From NCBI RefSeq assembly GCF_042186555.1, contig NC_133327.1, positions 51,844,065-51,908,064 of the forward strand: a stretch of 64,000 bases of DNA, in the 5' to 3' direction. Below the pieces are notes generated by a model, which ran no database searches, was not told the DNA's origin, and was given only the letters and a program-made list of their open reading frames with translations. This document shows, one piece after another, positions 22,161 through 33,876 of this stretch. Positions within the stretch are counted from its first letter, which is position 1; the number at the start of each line of letters is the position of its first letter. This stretch comes from Aquarana catesbeiana (Eukaryota; Chordata; Amphibia; Anura; Ranidae). Made by a program: the position numbers and the translations under genes.

Positions 22161-23011
22161 ATGTTTTCTCAGGGACTTAACCAAGAATTTTGCCTCTATG
22201 TATCTCATGATGGCTCACCGTGCTGAGCCACCTGAAATCATATATAGTTCTGTATGATCTTTGTGTCAACCACAATGCTACTTGGTTTCTTCTTGCTGAA
22301 TTATGTAGCTTTATCCCAAGTTAGGTCCCATCAGATAATTGTGCCTATACCAATATCTTCAGAAATTAAGCAAAGCAGCCGCACACTGATGATGTATCAA
22401 TCATTAAAGCTCTATTTTGGCATAGACTTTAGCCTTAGTCCCCACCTAAAGACCTCTTATCTCTACGACTAAGCCTTGAGTGGTGAAACACATTAGAGTG
22501 GGAGGTCTTTGGTTGTGGGCTAAGGCTAACGTCTATGCTGGAATAAAGCTTCGATCACATGTCAAGTATGGCTGCTTTGCTTTTTCTCTGGAGTGCTTTG
22601 GCATAAGGATGGCTCCCTTGCAATAGGCAGTCAACCCGAGATATCAAGGGGTTTGCGGTGAGTGGAGGATATTTGTGTTTGGCTGTTTGGCTAAACTGTG
22701 CTTTTCTGCACCTACCTTCTTTGCAATGAACAGTTTCTTTATTCAAATGTATCTACACTCCTGCCTAACTCACATCTGGACTAACACAAATGTCTCCCAG
22801 ATACACATGGCAATTAAAGCCCATCTGAACATTCAGTTTAAATCAGCAAAATATGAATGCAACCTTGGAACAGTGTTACTGATTGCTTATACAGTGACCA
22901 TCAATGTAATAAGCAATTAAAAGAGAATTTAAAAAAAAAAGAAATTCTTGATAACTCTCACAGAGTAGTATAGTGTCACTGCTCTGGTGACAATATGTAA
23001 AAGAAAAAAAA

Positions 23012-23015
<4 letters not shown>
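22161..23015. other. Spacer downstream of the OR pseudogene
   Basis: No coding signature, terminal repeat or tandem array is recognised in this AT-rich stretch. Confidence 0.4.

Positions 23016-23016
<1 letters not shown>

Positions 23017-23060
<44 letters not shown>
23017..23060. repeat. (TA)n microsatellite
   Basis: An uninterrupted TA run of about 22 copies precedes the hAT element. Confidence 0.95.
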
Positions 23061-23065
<5 letters not shown>

Positions 23066-23334
23066 CAGTCCACCAGGCCCGGACTGGGACAAAAAATAGG
23101 CCTGGGCATTTTAGACTGAGCAGCCAATTTTCCCATGGGTTGGCGGGGGGGTGGGGGTCTGTCGGTCCTCCACGCTGTAATGTGCAGGAACACTGATATA
23201 AATATAAAGGGGACTGCACTGTAATGATTACAGTGCCCCTTTACAGTATATTACAGTGTCCCTGCAATCATGCCCCCCCCCCATTTTACTCTCTACTCAC
23301 TGTGCAGATCTCCAGCTCCTCCCGCCCCCTGCTT

Positions 23335-24150
23335 CCTTACATCAGAGTCCGCACAGCCCCCTTACATCAGAGTCCGCACAGCCCCCTTACATCAGAGTCC
23401 TCACAGCCCCCTTACATCAGAGTCCCCACAGCCCCCTTACATCAGAGTCCGCACAGCCCCCTTACATCAGAGTCCGCACAGCCCCCTTACATCAGAGTCC
23501 GCATAGTCTCCTTACATCAGAGTCCACACAGCCCCCTTACATCAGAGTCCGCACAGTCCCCTTACATCAGAGTCCGCACAGTCCCCTTACATCAAAGTCC
23601 GCACAGTCCCCTTACATCAGAGTCCGCACAGTCCCCTTACATCAGAGTCCGCACAGCCCCCTTACATCAGAGTCCGCACTGAGCCCCCTTACATCAGATT
23701 CCGCACTGAGCCCCTTTACATCAGAGTCCGCACTGAGCCCCTTTGCATCAGAGTCCGCACAGAGGTTTCTTACATCAGATTCCGCACTGAGCCCCCTTAC
23801 ATCTGAGTCCGCACTCAGCCCCCTTACATCAGAGTCCGCACTGAGCCCCTTTACATCAGAGTCCGCACTGAGCCCCCTTACATCAGATTCCGCACTGAGC
23901 CCCTTTACATCAGAGTCCACACTGAGCCCCTTTACATCAGAGTTCGCACTGAGCCCCTTTACTTTAGAGCCTACACTGAGCCCTCTTACATCAGATTCCG
24001 CACTGAGCCCCTTTACATCAGAGTCCGCACTGAGCCCCTTTACATCAGAGTCCGCACAGAGGTGTCTTACATCAGATTCCGCACTGAGCCTCCTTACATC
24101 AGAGTCTGCACTGAGCCCCCTTACATCAGAGTCCACACTGAGCCCCCACT
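23335..24150 (+). repeat. 25-bp then 27-bp minisatellite (ACATCAGAGTCCGCAC units)
   Basis: The first half has a 25-bp period (ACATCAGAGTCCGCACAGCC type). The second half gains TG to make a 27-bp unit (GCACTGAGCCCC). The 300-codon open frame across it is a repeat artefact. Confidence 0.95.
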
Positions 24151-24377
24151 TACTGTAAGGGGGAGCTCTGTGGACTCTAATGTAAAGGGGAACACTGATT
24201 TAAGGGGGTCTCTGCTCACCAAAGTCCCCCTCTTGTATCAGAGTCCACAGAACACATAGTTTTATATACACATTGGAAGGCAGAAAGGAGGGTGAGCTTA
24301 CTTACCCCAGGATGAGGCTCCGGAGCAGGCTGCCTGCAGCTTTTAAATCTTCCTTCCTTCACCCCAGGGATGTGTGG

Positions 24378-24452
24378 GTGGGGCAGACGCAGGGGGTGTG
24401 GGCGGGGCAGATGCAGGGGGTGTGGGCGGGGCAGACACAGGGGGTATGGGCG
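24378..24452 (+). repeat. 24-bp tandem repeat, three copies
   Basis: Three copies of GGGGCAGACGCAGGGGGTGT-type units lie inside the hAT element. Confidence 0.85.
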
Positions 24453-24985
24453 GAGCAGATAGAGTAGAGGAGAAGCAGTGGAACTGTCAGCGTTGGCTGA
24501 GCTGTGTGTGAGAGAGACACACAGCTCAGCCGCTCAGCCAATCAGCCACTATTGTAGTTGCGCCGGAGCCCAGAGATGAGACACAGGCACGGCCGCATAG
24601 CGGTGGGTGAGCGGCGGCCGTGGCCTGTGTTAACCCTGTCCAGGCCGCGGGTGCCGCTTACCTCCCGCTGTGCGGCCTGGTCATCAACAGGCTATGGAGC
24701 TGTAGGTCCAAGCCCACCGGGCAAATGCCCGGTCTGCCCTATGGCCAGTCCGGGCCTGCAGTGCACAGTGTAGGCACCCTGGCACTGCCTTTCTATTGCA
24801 GACCCTGTCTCAATCTGCAGGGGTGCTTGGACAGGAACTGTGCAAGAGGCCACACTTCTCATCTCAGGCTCCGTAGATAGAAACAATAGAAGCAAAATGT
24901 ATTAACATGTGTGAGGCTTGGTGCTGCCCTAGACACTGGACAATGAGTGTCATTATAGTGCATACAGCCTTTGGGGTTGATTCAC

Positions 24986-25487
24986 TTAAAGTGGTGTTCC
25001 GGCCGAAATTATAGTTTTTAAATAAAAATACCCCTATAATACACAAGCTTAATGTATTCTAGTAAAGTTAGTCTGTAAACTAAGGTCTGTTTTGTTAGTT
25101 TATAGCAGTAGTTTGTTATTTTATAAACTTACAGTAGGCCGTGGCCATCTTAAGTCTGGGCATCTGAAGCCAGACTGTATTTCTTCCTGGATCTCATCCT
25201 TGCAGATCTCACACATGCTCAGTGCAGCACAAGCAGTGTAATAGGTTTCAGGTCAGGTTTCCATAGCAACGGCAGTGTCAGAGGAAGTTGCCGCCCCTTC
25301 CCAGAAGGCATTGCAAACAGGAAATGATGCGATGGGCCGCGGCCAGGGAGGAGGAAGTGAAAAATGAATATAGCAGATATACAGTAGGTGCTGAGAAAAA
25401 AAATTTTAAAATATCCAATTTGTTTACAGTGCGCAGTTTAGTGAGGGATGCTGAAGAGTTGTAAAAGTGGGTGGAACTCCACTTTAA
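24986..25487. repeat. Interspersed repeat with TTAAAGTGGWGTTCC inverted ends
   Basis: The left end TTAAAGTGGTGTTCC pairs with the right end GGAACTCCACTTTAA. The interior is non-coding and GC-richer in the middle. A diverged relative begins at 49359. The superfamily was not determined. Confidence 0.65.
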
Positions 25488-26552
25488 GGCCAATAGGCTG
25501 TTCAATTTTTATTTTCTTTGCATGTGATTGGATATTTTTTACAAAGTGAAATGTCACCACATTCGCTAAGCTCTGGGGAAAATATCCTTGCAAAGTGAAC
25601 ACCCTATTTGATTTTAGGAGATCAACCCCATTGTCTGAAACATCATTCAACTGTAGAGTGGAGTGGAGTTAATCCCTTATAATGTCCATTTTTTCGTTTT
25701 CTGTATACCTTTACCAGCAACATAAGCCGTCCTCAAGGTCATTAACCTAATTTAAGTATGGACAAAAAAAAAAATCACAAATGTAATAAATATTCTGTTG
25801 TTGAAATAATCATATTGTATTTTTAAAACTATAATTAATCTCCAGAGCCGGGTAATGATCAAATCATCTGTATAAAAAAGGTTTATATTGAGGTCTGCCG
25901 TGGCATGGGAGGGAGGGAGTAGGAGATCCATTACTCTGGATATCTTTTATTTGTTGTTAGGTTTGTGATTATTATTTAACATTCAGCAATGTAATAAGCC
26001 AGATTTGTTTCCAGATGCAAATGCTAGGTCAGCTGATTATCATTTACAGGCATACTGGTATATGTATGTATTTAGCTTATTTTTATTGAACAGTTTTAAA
26101 TTCTTTATTTTACATTTTCAATCGATTGAAATAATAAGTCATTTTATATTGTCACACCTAATAGCATAGTTGTCATATCCTGATTTGCTTTTACAGACTT
26201 GAGGCCTAGAAAGGAAAAAGAGTGACTTCATGGTGGAAAAGCTGCCTGCAAGATACTGAAAGTCATGGACTGGCCACCTACCACTGCTACTTTTTGACAT
26301 TTAACCCATTTCTATCATTTATAAATGTTCTGGTGTTCAAGGGGTTAAAGCTTGCTTCTTATTTTTGGATCAGATAAAGGGCTGAGGTAAAAGTGATCCA
26401 AGTGGCAATAGAGCCAACTGATCACGTTTTAAGGAGCTCTACAAGTCCGCCCTCACACCTGCAGCCAGCATCCGTGGTCGTTTCTGGGCTCTCCTGTTCC
26501 TCCTGGGAGCCTCGTACCACAGTAAACTAGTAAGCTACTCTAATACTAAGAG
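25488..26552. other. AT-rich intergenic spacer
   Basis: I see no gene, array or terminal repeat in this kilobase. Confidence 0.4.
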
Positions 26553-26555
26553 TTA

Positions 26556-26985
26556 GGCAGGCCATACATGGGTCGAATTTCGAAAGAATTTTCTTTCGAA
26601 AATCTTATTAAGAATTTTCGTTCGTATTTCGCACCATTAGTGAGCTGCAGCAATAGCCGATTTTCGTGTGGCCATCCAATTTGAGTAATCGGACATGTTG
26701 GCAATTTTTTTAAAAACGAACAATTTTCTAATCAGAGAATTGTGTGAGAATTGTGCGAGAAATGTAATCGAAAAAGAAATGCGCATGTGCAAGAAAAGAA
26801 AATTCCCAGAAAGAAAAGAAGATTCCCAGCCACGAAAATTCTTTTCTGTTGCAACATGAGGTGAAATTGAAGGCTTGGTTGGCCGAATTTCGAAATCAAT
26901 GGTGGCAACATTGGATCACAAGAGGAACAAATTTTCTGATTTTCAAAAGAAAATTCTTTCGAAATTCGACCATGTATGGCCAGCC
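26556..26985. mobile_element. MITE with GGCWGGCCATACATGG termini
   Basis: About 38 bp at the left end (GGCAGGCCATACATGGGTCG then AATTTCGAAAGAATTTTC) recur inverted at the right end (GAAAATTCTTTCGAAATT then CGACCATGTATGGCC). The flanking bases are TTA on the left and TAA on the right, so only TA is shared. The interior AT palindromes contain no gene. Confidence 0.85.
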
Positions 26986-27241
26986 TAAGAGGAGATCAGG
27001 GAACATCCATTCCCCAATCCCACTGCAATTAATGAACCCAAAAGCAATGTGTATGACATCACTTCCGGGTTCAGGGTTGTCATTGTCTCAGACTACTATA
27101 GTTGGAAAAACAGCTAATCAAGCATGATCTGTGATTGATTATCTGCAGTGGAGGTCAGGGGAGTGTTCAGGGGTCTAATAGACCCCCGATTTTTCCATAA
27201 AAAAGGCATTTACCTGCCAATGCTATCACATTGGAGGCTTG

Positions 27242-27803
27242 TTAACCCACTTATGCTAGCAATAAAGTTAAATAAAAAAAACTTTGAAAAAAATTAAATT
27301 ACAATAAAAATAATAATGAAAAAAAATGAAAAGCACCGTCATCACCCCTGTACAGACCTCAATGCAAGTGTGCATGTGCACACCTGTATGTAAATCTAAG
27401 TTACACCACACATGTGGGGTATTCTAGGGCCATAATTCATGGTTAACTCTAAAATGACAATCTATGAAGGCTTTTAAAGTGTCTCCTATGGAGAATTTTA
27501 GGTACCATTGTTTTTTGCAATTTCACAGGTGGGTGCAATTTGACATGTTTGACATCTACTTGATGTAACTCCATCCTTTCTATTTTACTAAAAGTTTGGA
27601 TAATATATTTTCTTTGTTTGCCCTAATATTTATTTCAGTGTATTTTTTTTCTGAAAAGGTGCGTTTATTAAATAGCTGCACAAATTCTCCACTTTCAGAA
27701 AATATATCGTTGTTTTGGGGTTTAATGTAATTTCTTGCACAAAATGCAGATTTTAGCATATATACACAAAATTTAAAAACTTACCTGGGAGACAAGTGGT
27801 TAA
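27242..27803. mobile_element. Small TTAA-bounded non-autonomous element
   Basis: The left end TTAACCCACTTATGC and right end GACAAGTGGTTAA (complement TTAACCACTTGTC) are TTAA-type ends like others in this window. The interior is AT rich and non-coding. Assignment to piggyBac-like elements is inferred from the ends only. Confidence 0.5.
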
Positions 27804-28180
27804 AGCAGATATTAACCTGAAATGGAAGACAATTGTGGTAGTTTGCTAAAACACGTTAAACCACATTATCACATATAAAATAATGTTTCCACCTAGTTTT
27901 TCGATTCATCATTTTCATCTGTGCTGCTAATTTCCTCCAGTCATTCCCAGCACTTCCTGTGTACAGGCTGATGATTTGGCATGTGCATTGTGGACACCTG
28001 TGGTTTGGTATCATATATACAGAATTGGTGGTGGAATAGATTATTGTCAATATAGAAACAAAGTTATCTGGGGCAGCATACCATGTAATCAATTAAGAAT
28101 TGCTTAAATAAAGGTGACTTCCCATTGTATGCCACTGGAGAACCATTCATAATCAAACAAAATTGAAAACATAGTTGGGA
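27804..28180. other. Spacer, no gene seen
   Basis: No motif or repeat is recognised. Confidence 0.35.
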
Positions 28181-28360
28181 AGCTTTAATAAAACTGGAGC
28201 ATTCAAAATCTGGTGCAGCTCTGCATAGAGAACAATCAGCGTCCAGCTTTTATTCCCAAAGCTTAAATGAAAAAAATTAGAAAAAAAAGTTAGAAGCTGA
28301 TTGGTTACTATGCATAGTTGCACCAGATTCTACGTGCACCAGTTTTAGTAAATCTCCCCC
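28181..28360. mobile_element. Palindromic MITE, TTTAGTAAATC family (copy 1)
   Basis: The left arm TAAAACTGGAGC...AATCTGGTGCAGCTCTGCATAG is inverted as CTATGCATAGTTGCACCAGATTC...ACCAGTTTTAGTAAATC. It matches the copies at 50422/58501 and 60839. Confidence 0.85.
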
Positions 28361-28589
28361 CTATTGACTTAGGTCTACGCATTTCACAGTTACCACCATT
28401 TCCTCGGCACTGGTTTTTCAACACTGAAGTAGTAGTAAATAAGTCCTCTATAATTGAGAAAAAATATTAATTGATATAGAAAAAAAGGGAAAAAAAGGAA
28501 AAATGAAAATGAGTTAATATATACATGTACAAGTTATCAAATGCCGTCCAAACAAACATGGAGAAGTAAAAACACACTCACCTCAGAAG

Positions 28590-29815
28590 ATGGCACAGAC
28601 ATTTTGGACCTGTGTCATCTTCTGGATGTAGGATCCAAAGTGTCTGTGCCATCTTCTGGATGTAGGGTCTAAAGTGTCTGTGCCATCTTCTGTAGGGTGT
28701 AGGATTCGAAGTGTCCGTGCAATCTTCTGGTTGAAGGATCCAAAGTGGCTGTATAATCTTGTGGGTGTAGGATCCAAGGTGACTGTGCCATCTTCTGGAT
28801 GCAAAATCCAAAGTGTCTGTGCCATCTTCTGGCTGAAGCATCCAAAGTATCTGTGCAATCATCTGGATGTAGGATCCAAAGTGTCTGTGCAATCTTCTGA
28901 CTGTAGGATCCAAAGTGTCTGTGCAATCTTTTGAATGTTGGATCCGAAGTGTCTGTATAATCTTCTAGATGTAGGATCCAAAGTGTATGTGCAATCTTCT
29001 GGATGTTGGATCTAAAGTGTCTGTGCCATCTTCTGGATGTAGGGTCCAAACTATCTGTGCAATCTTCTGGCTGTAGGATTCAAAGTGTCTGTGCCAACTT
29101 CTGGATGTAGGGTCTAAAGTGTCTGCACCATCTTCTGGATGTAGGGTCCAAAGTGTCTGCGCCATCTTCTGGATGTAGGGTCCAAAGTGTCTGTGCAATC
29201 TTCTGGGTGTAGGATCCAAGTTGTCTGTGCCATATTCTGGATGTAGGATCCAAGTTGTCTGTGCCATATTCTGGATGTAGGATTCAATGTGTCTGTTCCA
29301 TCTTCTGGCTGTAGGTTTCAAGGTGTTTGTGCCAACTTCTGGATATAGGATTTAAAGTGTCTGTGCAGTCTTCTGGATGTAGGATCCAAAGTGTCTGTTT
29401 AATCTTCTGAATGTAGGATCCAAAGTGTATGTGCAATCTTCTGGATGTTAGATCTGAAGTGTCTGTGTCATCTTCTGGTTGAAGGATGCAAAGTGTCTGT
29501 GCCATCTTCTGGATATAGGATTCAAAGTGACTGTGCCATCTTCTGAATGTAGGGTCCAAAGTGTCTGTGTCATCTTCTGGGCGTAGGATGCAAGCTGTCT
29601 GTGTCATCTTTTGGACATAGGCGTCAAACTGTCTGTGCCATCTTCTGAATGCAGGATCCAAAGTGTCTGTGCCATCTTCTGGATGCAGGATCCAAAGCGT
29701 CTGTGCCATCTTCTGGATGCAGGATTCAAAGTATCTGTGCCTTCTTCTGTATGTAGGAGCCAAAGTGTCTGTGCAATCTTCTGGGTGTGGGATCCACGGT
29801 GTCTGTGTATCTTCT
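28590..29815. repeat. 34-bp minisatellite, about 36 copies
   Basis: Units of the type TCTTCTGGATGTAGGATCC followed by AAAGTGTCTGTGCCA recur every 34 bp for about 1.2 kb. Three units equal 102 bp, so the array reads open through all three frames of the unit in succession. This yields long periodic frames on the minus strand (up to 192 codons) that I do not treat as genes. Confidence 0.93.
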
Positions 29816-31462
29816 GAAGTGAGTGTTTTTTTTTTATTCCTCATGTTATCTTTGGGCAGCATTTAATAGTTTTGAATGTTTATTTTCATAATTTAAAGCC
29901 TTTCTGGATTTATTTTTTCAGTCAATGTTGGCATTATTTCATCTCTGTGATTGTTACAACCTTGTAAAATTCTTCATGGATGAAACTGACTGTGGACAAG
30001 ATCTGTAGGGACACCATATTGTATCCCATTAGAACATTCTGCCATAATGTGTCTCATTATAATGTTCTCATGGTTCTTTGAATTCCTAAGCGCTCTGGAT
30101 AATTTATAATATTGGAATGCCATTATTTATATTTTATGCTACCTCAGTGTGTCTGTCTACATGTCATATTATTTTTTTTATTTTATTTTTGTAAATGGTC
30201 TTTCAGAGACCAAAATTGACCTGACAAGTCTTAAAAACCTTAAAAATTTATAGGAACCCAAAATTCCTCAGTTGCACTTATTATAAACGTACAGCTATTC
30301 AGTTACCAAATATGTTTATTGTCACTCCTGTGTTTGATCTATCCAGAATAATACAGTCAACAGAAGACTTATTATTATTCATTCTTGTATTATTGTTATT
30401 ATTATAAAAGATGTATATAGCGCCAAGAGTTTGTGCAGCGCTTTAGAAAATAAAGGGAGACATTGCAGTTATAATACAATTCAAAACAAGAGTTTAGGGA
30501 ACCCTGTGCATGAGAGCTTACAATCAAAATCTGAAATGTGTACCATGTTACGCATTGAAATCAGAGACCAGTGTAGAAATGGACATTTAACTTGTTTATA
30601 ACTTTATTAAAAAAAATTAAATAAACTTTTTTTAAGCTACCTTATTGATAATAAAATTCCACTGTCCACAATACAACAGCTGAACCCTAGTACAGTAGTA
30701 CCTACATTAACTGCTGCAAGTAAAGAGAATTAACTGATCGATCGTCTGCAGCAACAACAGTGTCATATTTCATGTACTGGCAGAGAGTGAAGGTCACATT
30801 TCACCTTGAATGTTATGCACAGGTCACCATATTTAATGACCATATTGATGTCATCTAAAGAAATATTTTGATGGTGAAAAAAGTAAATGTCAGACTTCAG
30901 GATAAAAACAGCCAGTTTGTGCTCTGGAAATTGAAAGGACCAAGAAGAATATCCAACTTTATTTTTATGATAAGACAACATTTACAAATAAACTTTTCAA
31001 TTTTTTTTTAATTAGACAACATTTACAAATAGGCTTTTGATAATTTTTTTACTTTTGAAAGGAAATAATGAAGACAACATCATTTTACATTATTTGGCAC
31101 CTATTTCCACTATTTCCATTTTCATTTTTTGAAAATCACATTGGGGATATTTATAAAAATAATCAATTTAGTATTTTTACCTGTTTTTTTTTTATTATTT
31201 CTATTTTACATTTTTACTTACGGTACTTGCCGCTTTTTTGTGATATTCTATTAAAATTAGCTTTATTTATAAACCTACCAATCTGTGTTTCCCTCTTCTG
31301 TGAAATGAGATGAATGCAATTTTTTTTGTTTGGTCTTTGGAGTTGTTCTTGTAAAGATAATAGAAAATAACAGGTTAGTATACGCTAAAAAATCTAAGTA
31401 GCAAATTTCAGTTTACCTCTCCATATAATAAGCTCCATTTTCAGGTTTTATATACATATATA
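29816..31462. other. AT-rich intergenic region with one interspersed repeat
   Basis: No gene is recognised. A repeat at about 30396-30536 (TATAGCGCCAAGAGTTTGTG, CAGCGCTTTAGAAAATAAAG, GAGAGCTTACAATC) has a partial relative at 61019-61085. The rest is unassigned. Confidence 0.5.
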
Positions 31463-32350
31463 CACTATATTACCAAAAGTATTGGGACATCTGCCTTTAC
31501 ACGCACATGAACTTTAATGGCACCCCAGTCTAAGTCCGTAGGGTTCAATATCGAGTTGGCCCACCCTTTCCGGCTATAACAGCTTTAACTCTTCTGGGAA
31601 GGTTGTCCACAAGGTTTAGGAGTGTGTCTATGGGAATGTTTGACCATTCTTCCAGAAGCGCATTTGTGAGGTCAGGCACTGATGTGGATGAGAGGGCCTG
31701 GCTCACAGGCTTCGCTCTACTTCATCCCAAAGGTGTTCTGTTTGGTTGAGGTCAGGACTCTGTGCATGCCAGTCAAGTTCCTCCACCCTAAACACACTCA
31801 TCCATGTCTTTGGACCTTGCTTTGTGTACTGGTGCGCAGTCATGTTGGAACATATATGAGCCATCTCCAAACTGTTCCCACAAAGTTGGGAGCATGAAAT
31901 TGTCCAAAATGTCTTGGTATACGGATGCCTTAAGAGTTCCCTTCACTGGAACTAAGGGGCCAAGTACAACCCCTGAAAAACAAGTCAACACCATAATCGT
32001 CCCTTCATCAAATGATTTGGACCAGTGCACAAAACAAGGTTCATAAAGACATGGATGAGCAAGTTTGGGGCAGATGAACTTGACTGGCCTGCACAGAGCC
32101 CTGACCTCAACCTGATTTATCAGGTTGAGGTCTCAACCTGATTTATCAGGTTGAGGTCAGGACTCTGCGCAGGCCAGTCAAGTTCATCCCAAAGTGGAAC
32201 ACCTTTGGGATGAATTAGAGCAGAGTCTGCGAGCCAGGCCTTCTTGTTCAACATCAGTGCCTGACCTCATAAATGCGCTTCAGGAAGAATAGTCAAACAT
32301 TCCCATAGACACACTCCTAAACCTTGTGGACAGCCTTCCCAGAAGAGTTA
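31463..32350 (-). mobile_element. Tc1/mariner remnant with inverted, duplicated C-terminal arms
   Basis: The left end CACTATATTACCAAAAGT is preceded by TA. A minus-strand transposase fragment at 31788-32030 reads SVYQDILDNFMLPTLW and MFQHDCAPVHKARS, holding the second catalytic Asp of a DDE transposase (D in QHDCAPVH). From about 32035 the same coding segment is present again in the opposite orientation (plus-strand GAGCCCTGACCTCAACC codes SPDLN) as far as AGAAGAGTTA at 32350, where homology stops. The element is thus an inverted-arm derivative truncated on the right. A small extra inverted duplication (CAACCTGATTTATCAGGTTG) sits at 32108-32160. It is non-functional. Confidence 0.85.
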
Positions 32351-32393
32351 CAGTACCTGACCGCGAGAATGTGTTTCCAGCGCGATCCCATCT

Positions 32394-33478
32394 GGTTTTT
32401 CCTTTCCCGATGAGCGACAAGCATTGCTGATAGGTGTCTGGTATGAATCATGAGGTCACATGATGTCACAGTCCCGGGGCATGATGGGACTGTGACGTCA
32501 TAAGGGGGTCACCGGGTGACATCACCCGATGACCACGCCCCATGCCTATATAAGTCGCTGCGCACCTCGCACACATCATTACAGTGGGAGAGAGCGTCGT
32601 GTCAACATTGGAAGAAGAGAAGAGGGAACGAGACGATGGAGAAGACCGAGCCATCGCTAGCAAAACAGCGGCAAAAGAGCAGAAGATAGCGGAGGAGCCC
32701 GGCAGAAGAACCAGGCACCGGGAGAAGAGGCCGGAGAGAGGGAGAAGAACCGGACACAGGGAGAAGAGGCCGGACACCGGGAGAAGAACCGGACACCGGG
32801 AGAAGAGGCCGGAGAGCGCGGAGAAGTCGGAAGAAGACCCCCGAAGTCGAAAGAAGACCCCCAGAGCTGCCTAATAAATTACTTTAAAAACCTGTGTAGT
32901 GTGTTTTTTTATTGACACTTTTTACCCCCAGTTGAATGGGTAGGGGTATGATGCACCCCATACTCATTCACATAGAGTGGGTGGCCAGGATCTGGGGACC
33001 CCCTCATTAAAGGGAGCTACCAGATTCTGATAAGCCCTCCGCCCGCAGACCCCGACAACCAATGGCCAGGGTTGTCGGGAAGAGGCCCTTGTCCTCATCA
33101 AAATGGGAACAAGGTGCTTTGGTGTGAGGGGGCCCACAGGGCGCCCCCCTGCCCCAAAGTGCCCACCCCCCCATGTTGAGGGCATGCGGCCTGGTATGGT
33201 TCAGGAGGGGGGCGCTCGCTCGTCCCTACCCCCTTTCCTGACCGGCCGGGCTGCGTGCTTGGATAAGGGTCTGGTATGGATTTTGGGGGGACCCCAACGC
33301 CGTTTTGTTTGGCTTAGGGGGTTCCCCTTAAAATCCATACCAGACCCAAGGGCCTGGTATGCCCCGGGAGGGGAACCCATGCCGATTTTTTATTTAAAAT
33401 TTGGCGCAGCATTCCCCCTCATGAATCATACCAGACACCTGTCAGCAATGCTTGTCGCTCATCGGGAAAGGAAAAAAA
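32394..33478. mobile_element. Second foldback element with about 58-bp terminal inverted repeats
   Basis: The left terminus TTTTTCCTTTCCCGATGAGC...GGTATGAATCATGAG is inverted at the right end (CTCATGAATCATACC...GCTCATCGGGAAAGGAAAAA). Internal blocks resemble the giant palindrome at 9044-12083: CCATACCAGACCC runs, a CATGTTGAGGGCATGCGGCC segment, CCGACAACC/GGTTGTCGG and a CRE-like TGACGTCA. Here only the ends are inverted, so the interior is single copy. A left flank difference makes the exact TSD uncertain. Confidence 0.8.
32584..32874 (+). other. Charged Arg/Glu/Lys-rich open frame inside the foldback element
   Basis: A 96-codon frame begins MGESVVSTLEEEKRERDD. It then has degenerate repeats of GRRTGHREKRP and ends SRKKTPRAA. 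It follows TGACGTCATAAGG (about 32493) and a TATA-like CCTATATAAGTCG (about 32548-32560). AATAAA occurs at 32872-32877, overlapping the end of the frame. The layout (CRE, TATA, short charged frame, AATAAA) parallels that in the palindrome arms. Nothing identifies a function. The alternative is a chance frame in purine-rich repeat DNA. Confidence 0.3.
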
Positions 33479-33876
33479 CAGTTTTCCTTTCCCGATGAGC
33501 GAGTCAGCTGGGCGCTGGCTCCCACGACGGGGCTCAAAGGTGTCAAATCTCACCGATGACAGCGGCGAAATTGACACATTATCAAGGTCACCTACTGTAA
33601 AGCTGTTAAACAGATATAGGTACAGATACAGAAATAAGGTTCTATGCTGAACAACTGCTGGGATAAAGCCACATACAAAATAAATTGCTTTTAGTGAATT
33701 TCTACAGGTCTGAGTTACATTAGAAGGGAAGTAGAGCAAACAATTGCACTACTGTGCTACCAAGCCAGAAACACAGATTGGCTATCTGCATTACTTTATG
33801 CATTTATAAATAAACAAGGCTTTTAATATTCATATATGTATAAGCTTGTTGACACTAAAGGGGATATAAACCCTTA
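33479..33876. other. Spacer upstream of the OR gene
   Basis: No coding or repeat signature was recognised. Confidence 0.35.

Larger units (their letters stand above)
23074..24758. mobile_element. Non-autonomous hAT element with internal minisatellites
   Basis: The termini are CAGGCCCGGACTGG and its complement CCAGTCCGGGCCTG. The flanks CAGTCCAC (23066-23073) and CAGTGCAC (24759-24766) match at 7 of 8 positions, consistent with a hAT target duplication. The 1,685-bp interior holds a 25/27-bp minisatellite and a 24-bp repeat but no transposase. Confidence 0.82.

Noticed and set aside
22987..23219. YIYIYI frames
   Set aside because: Translation of the (TA)n microsatellite.
23256..24158. 300-codon frame rich in LSPLTSESA
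   Set aside because: Direct translation of the 27-bp minisatellite, in frame because 27 is a multiple of 3.
26849..27127. 92-codon plus-strand frame
   Set aside because: Lies across the terminal inverted repeat of a MITE; no homology recognised.
29284..29862. 192-codon minus-strand frame
   Set aside because: Translation of the 34-bp repeat; no start context, domain or non-repeat portion.
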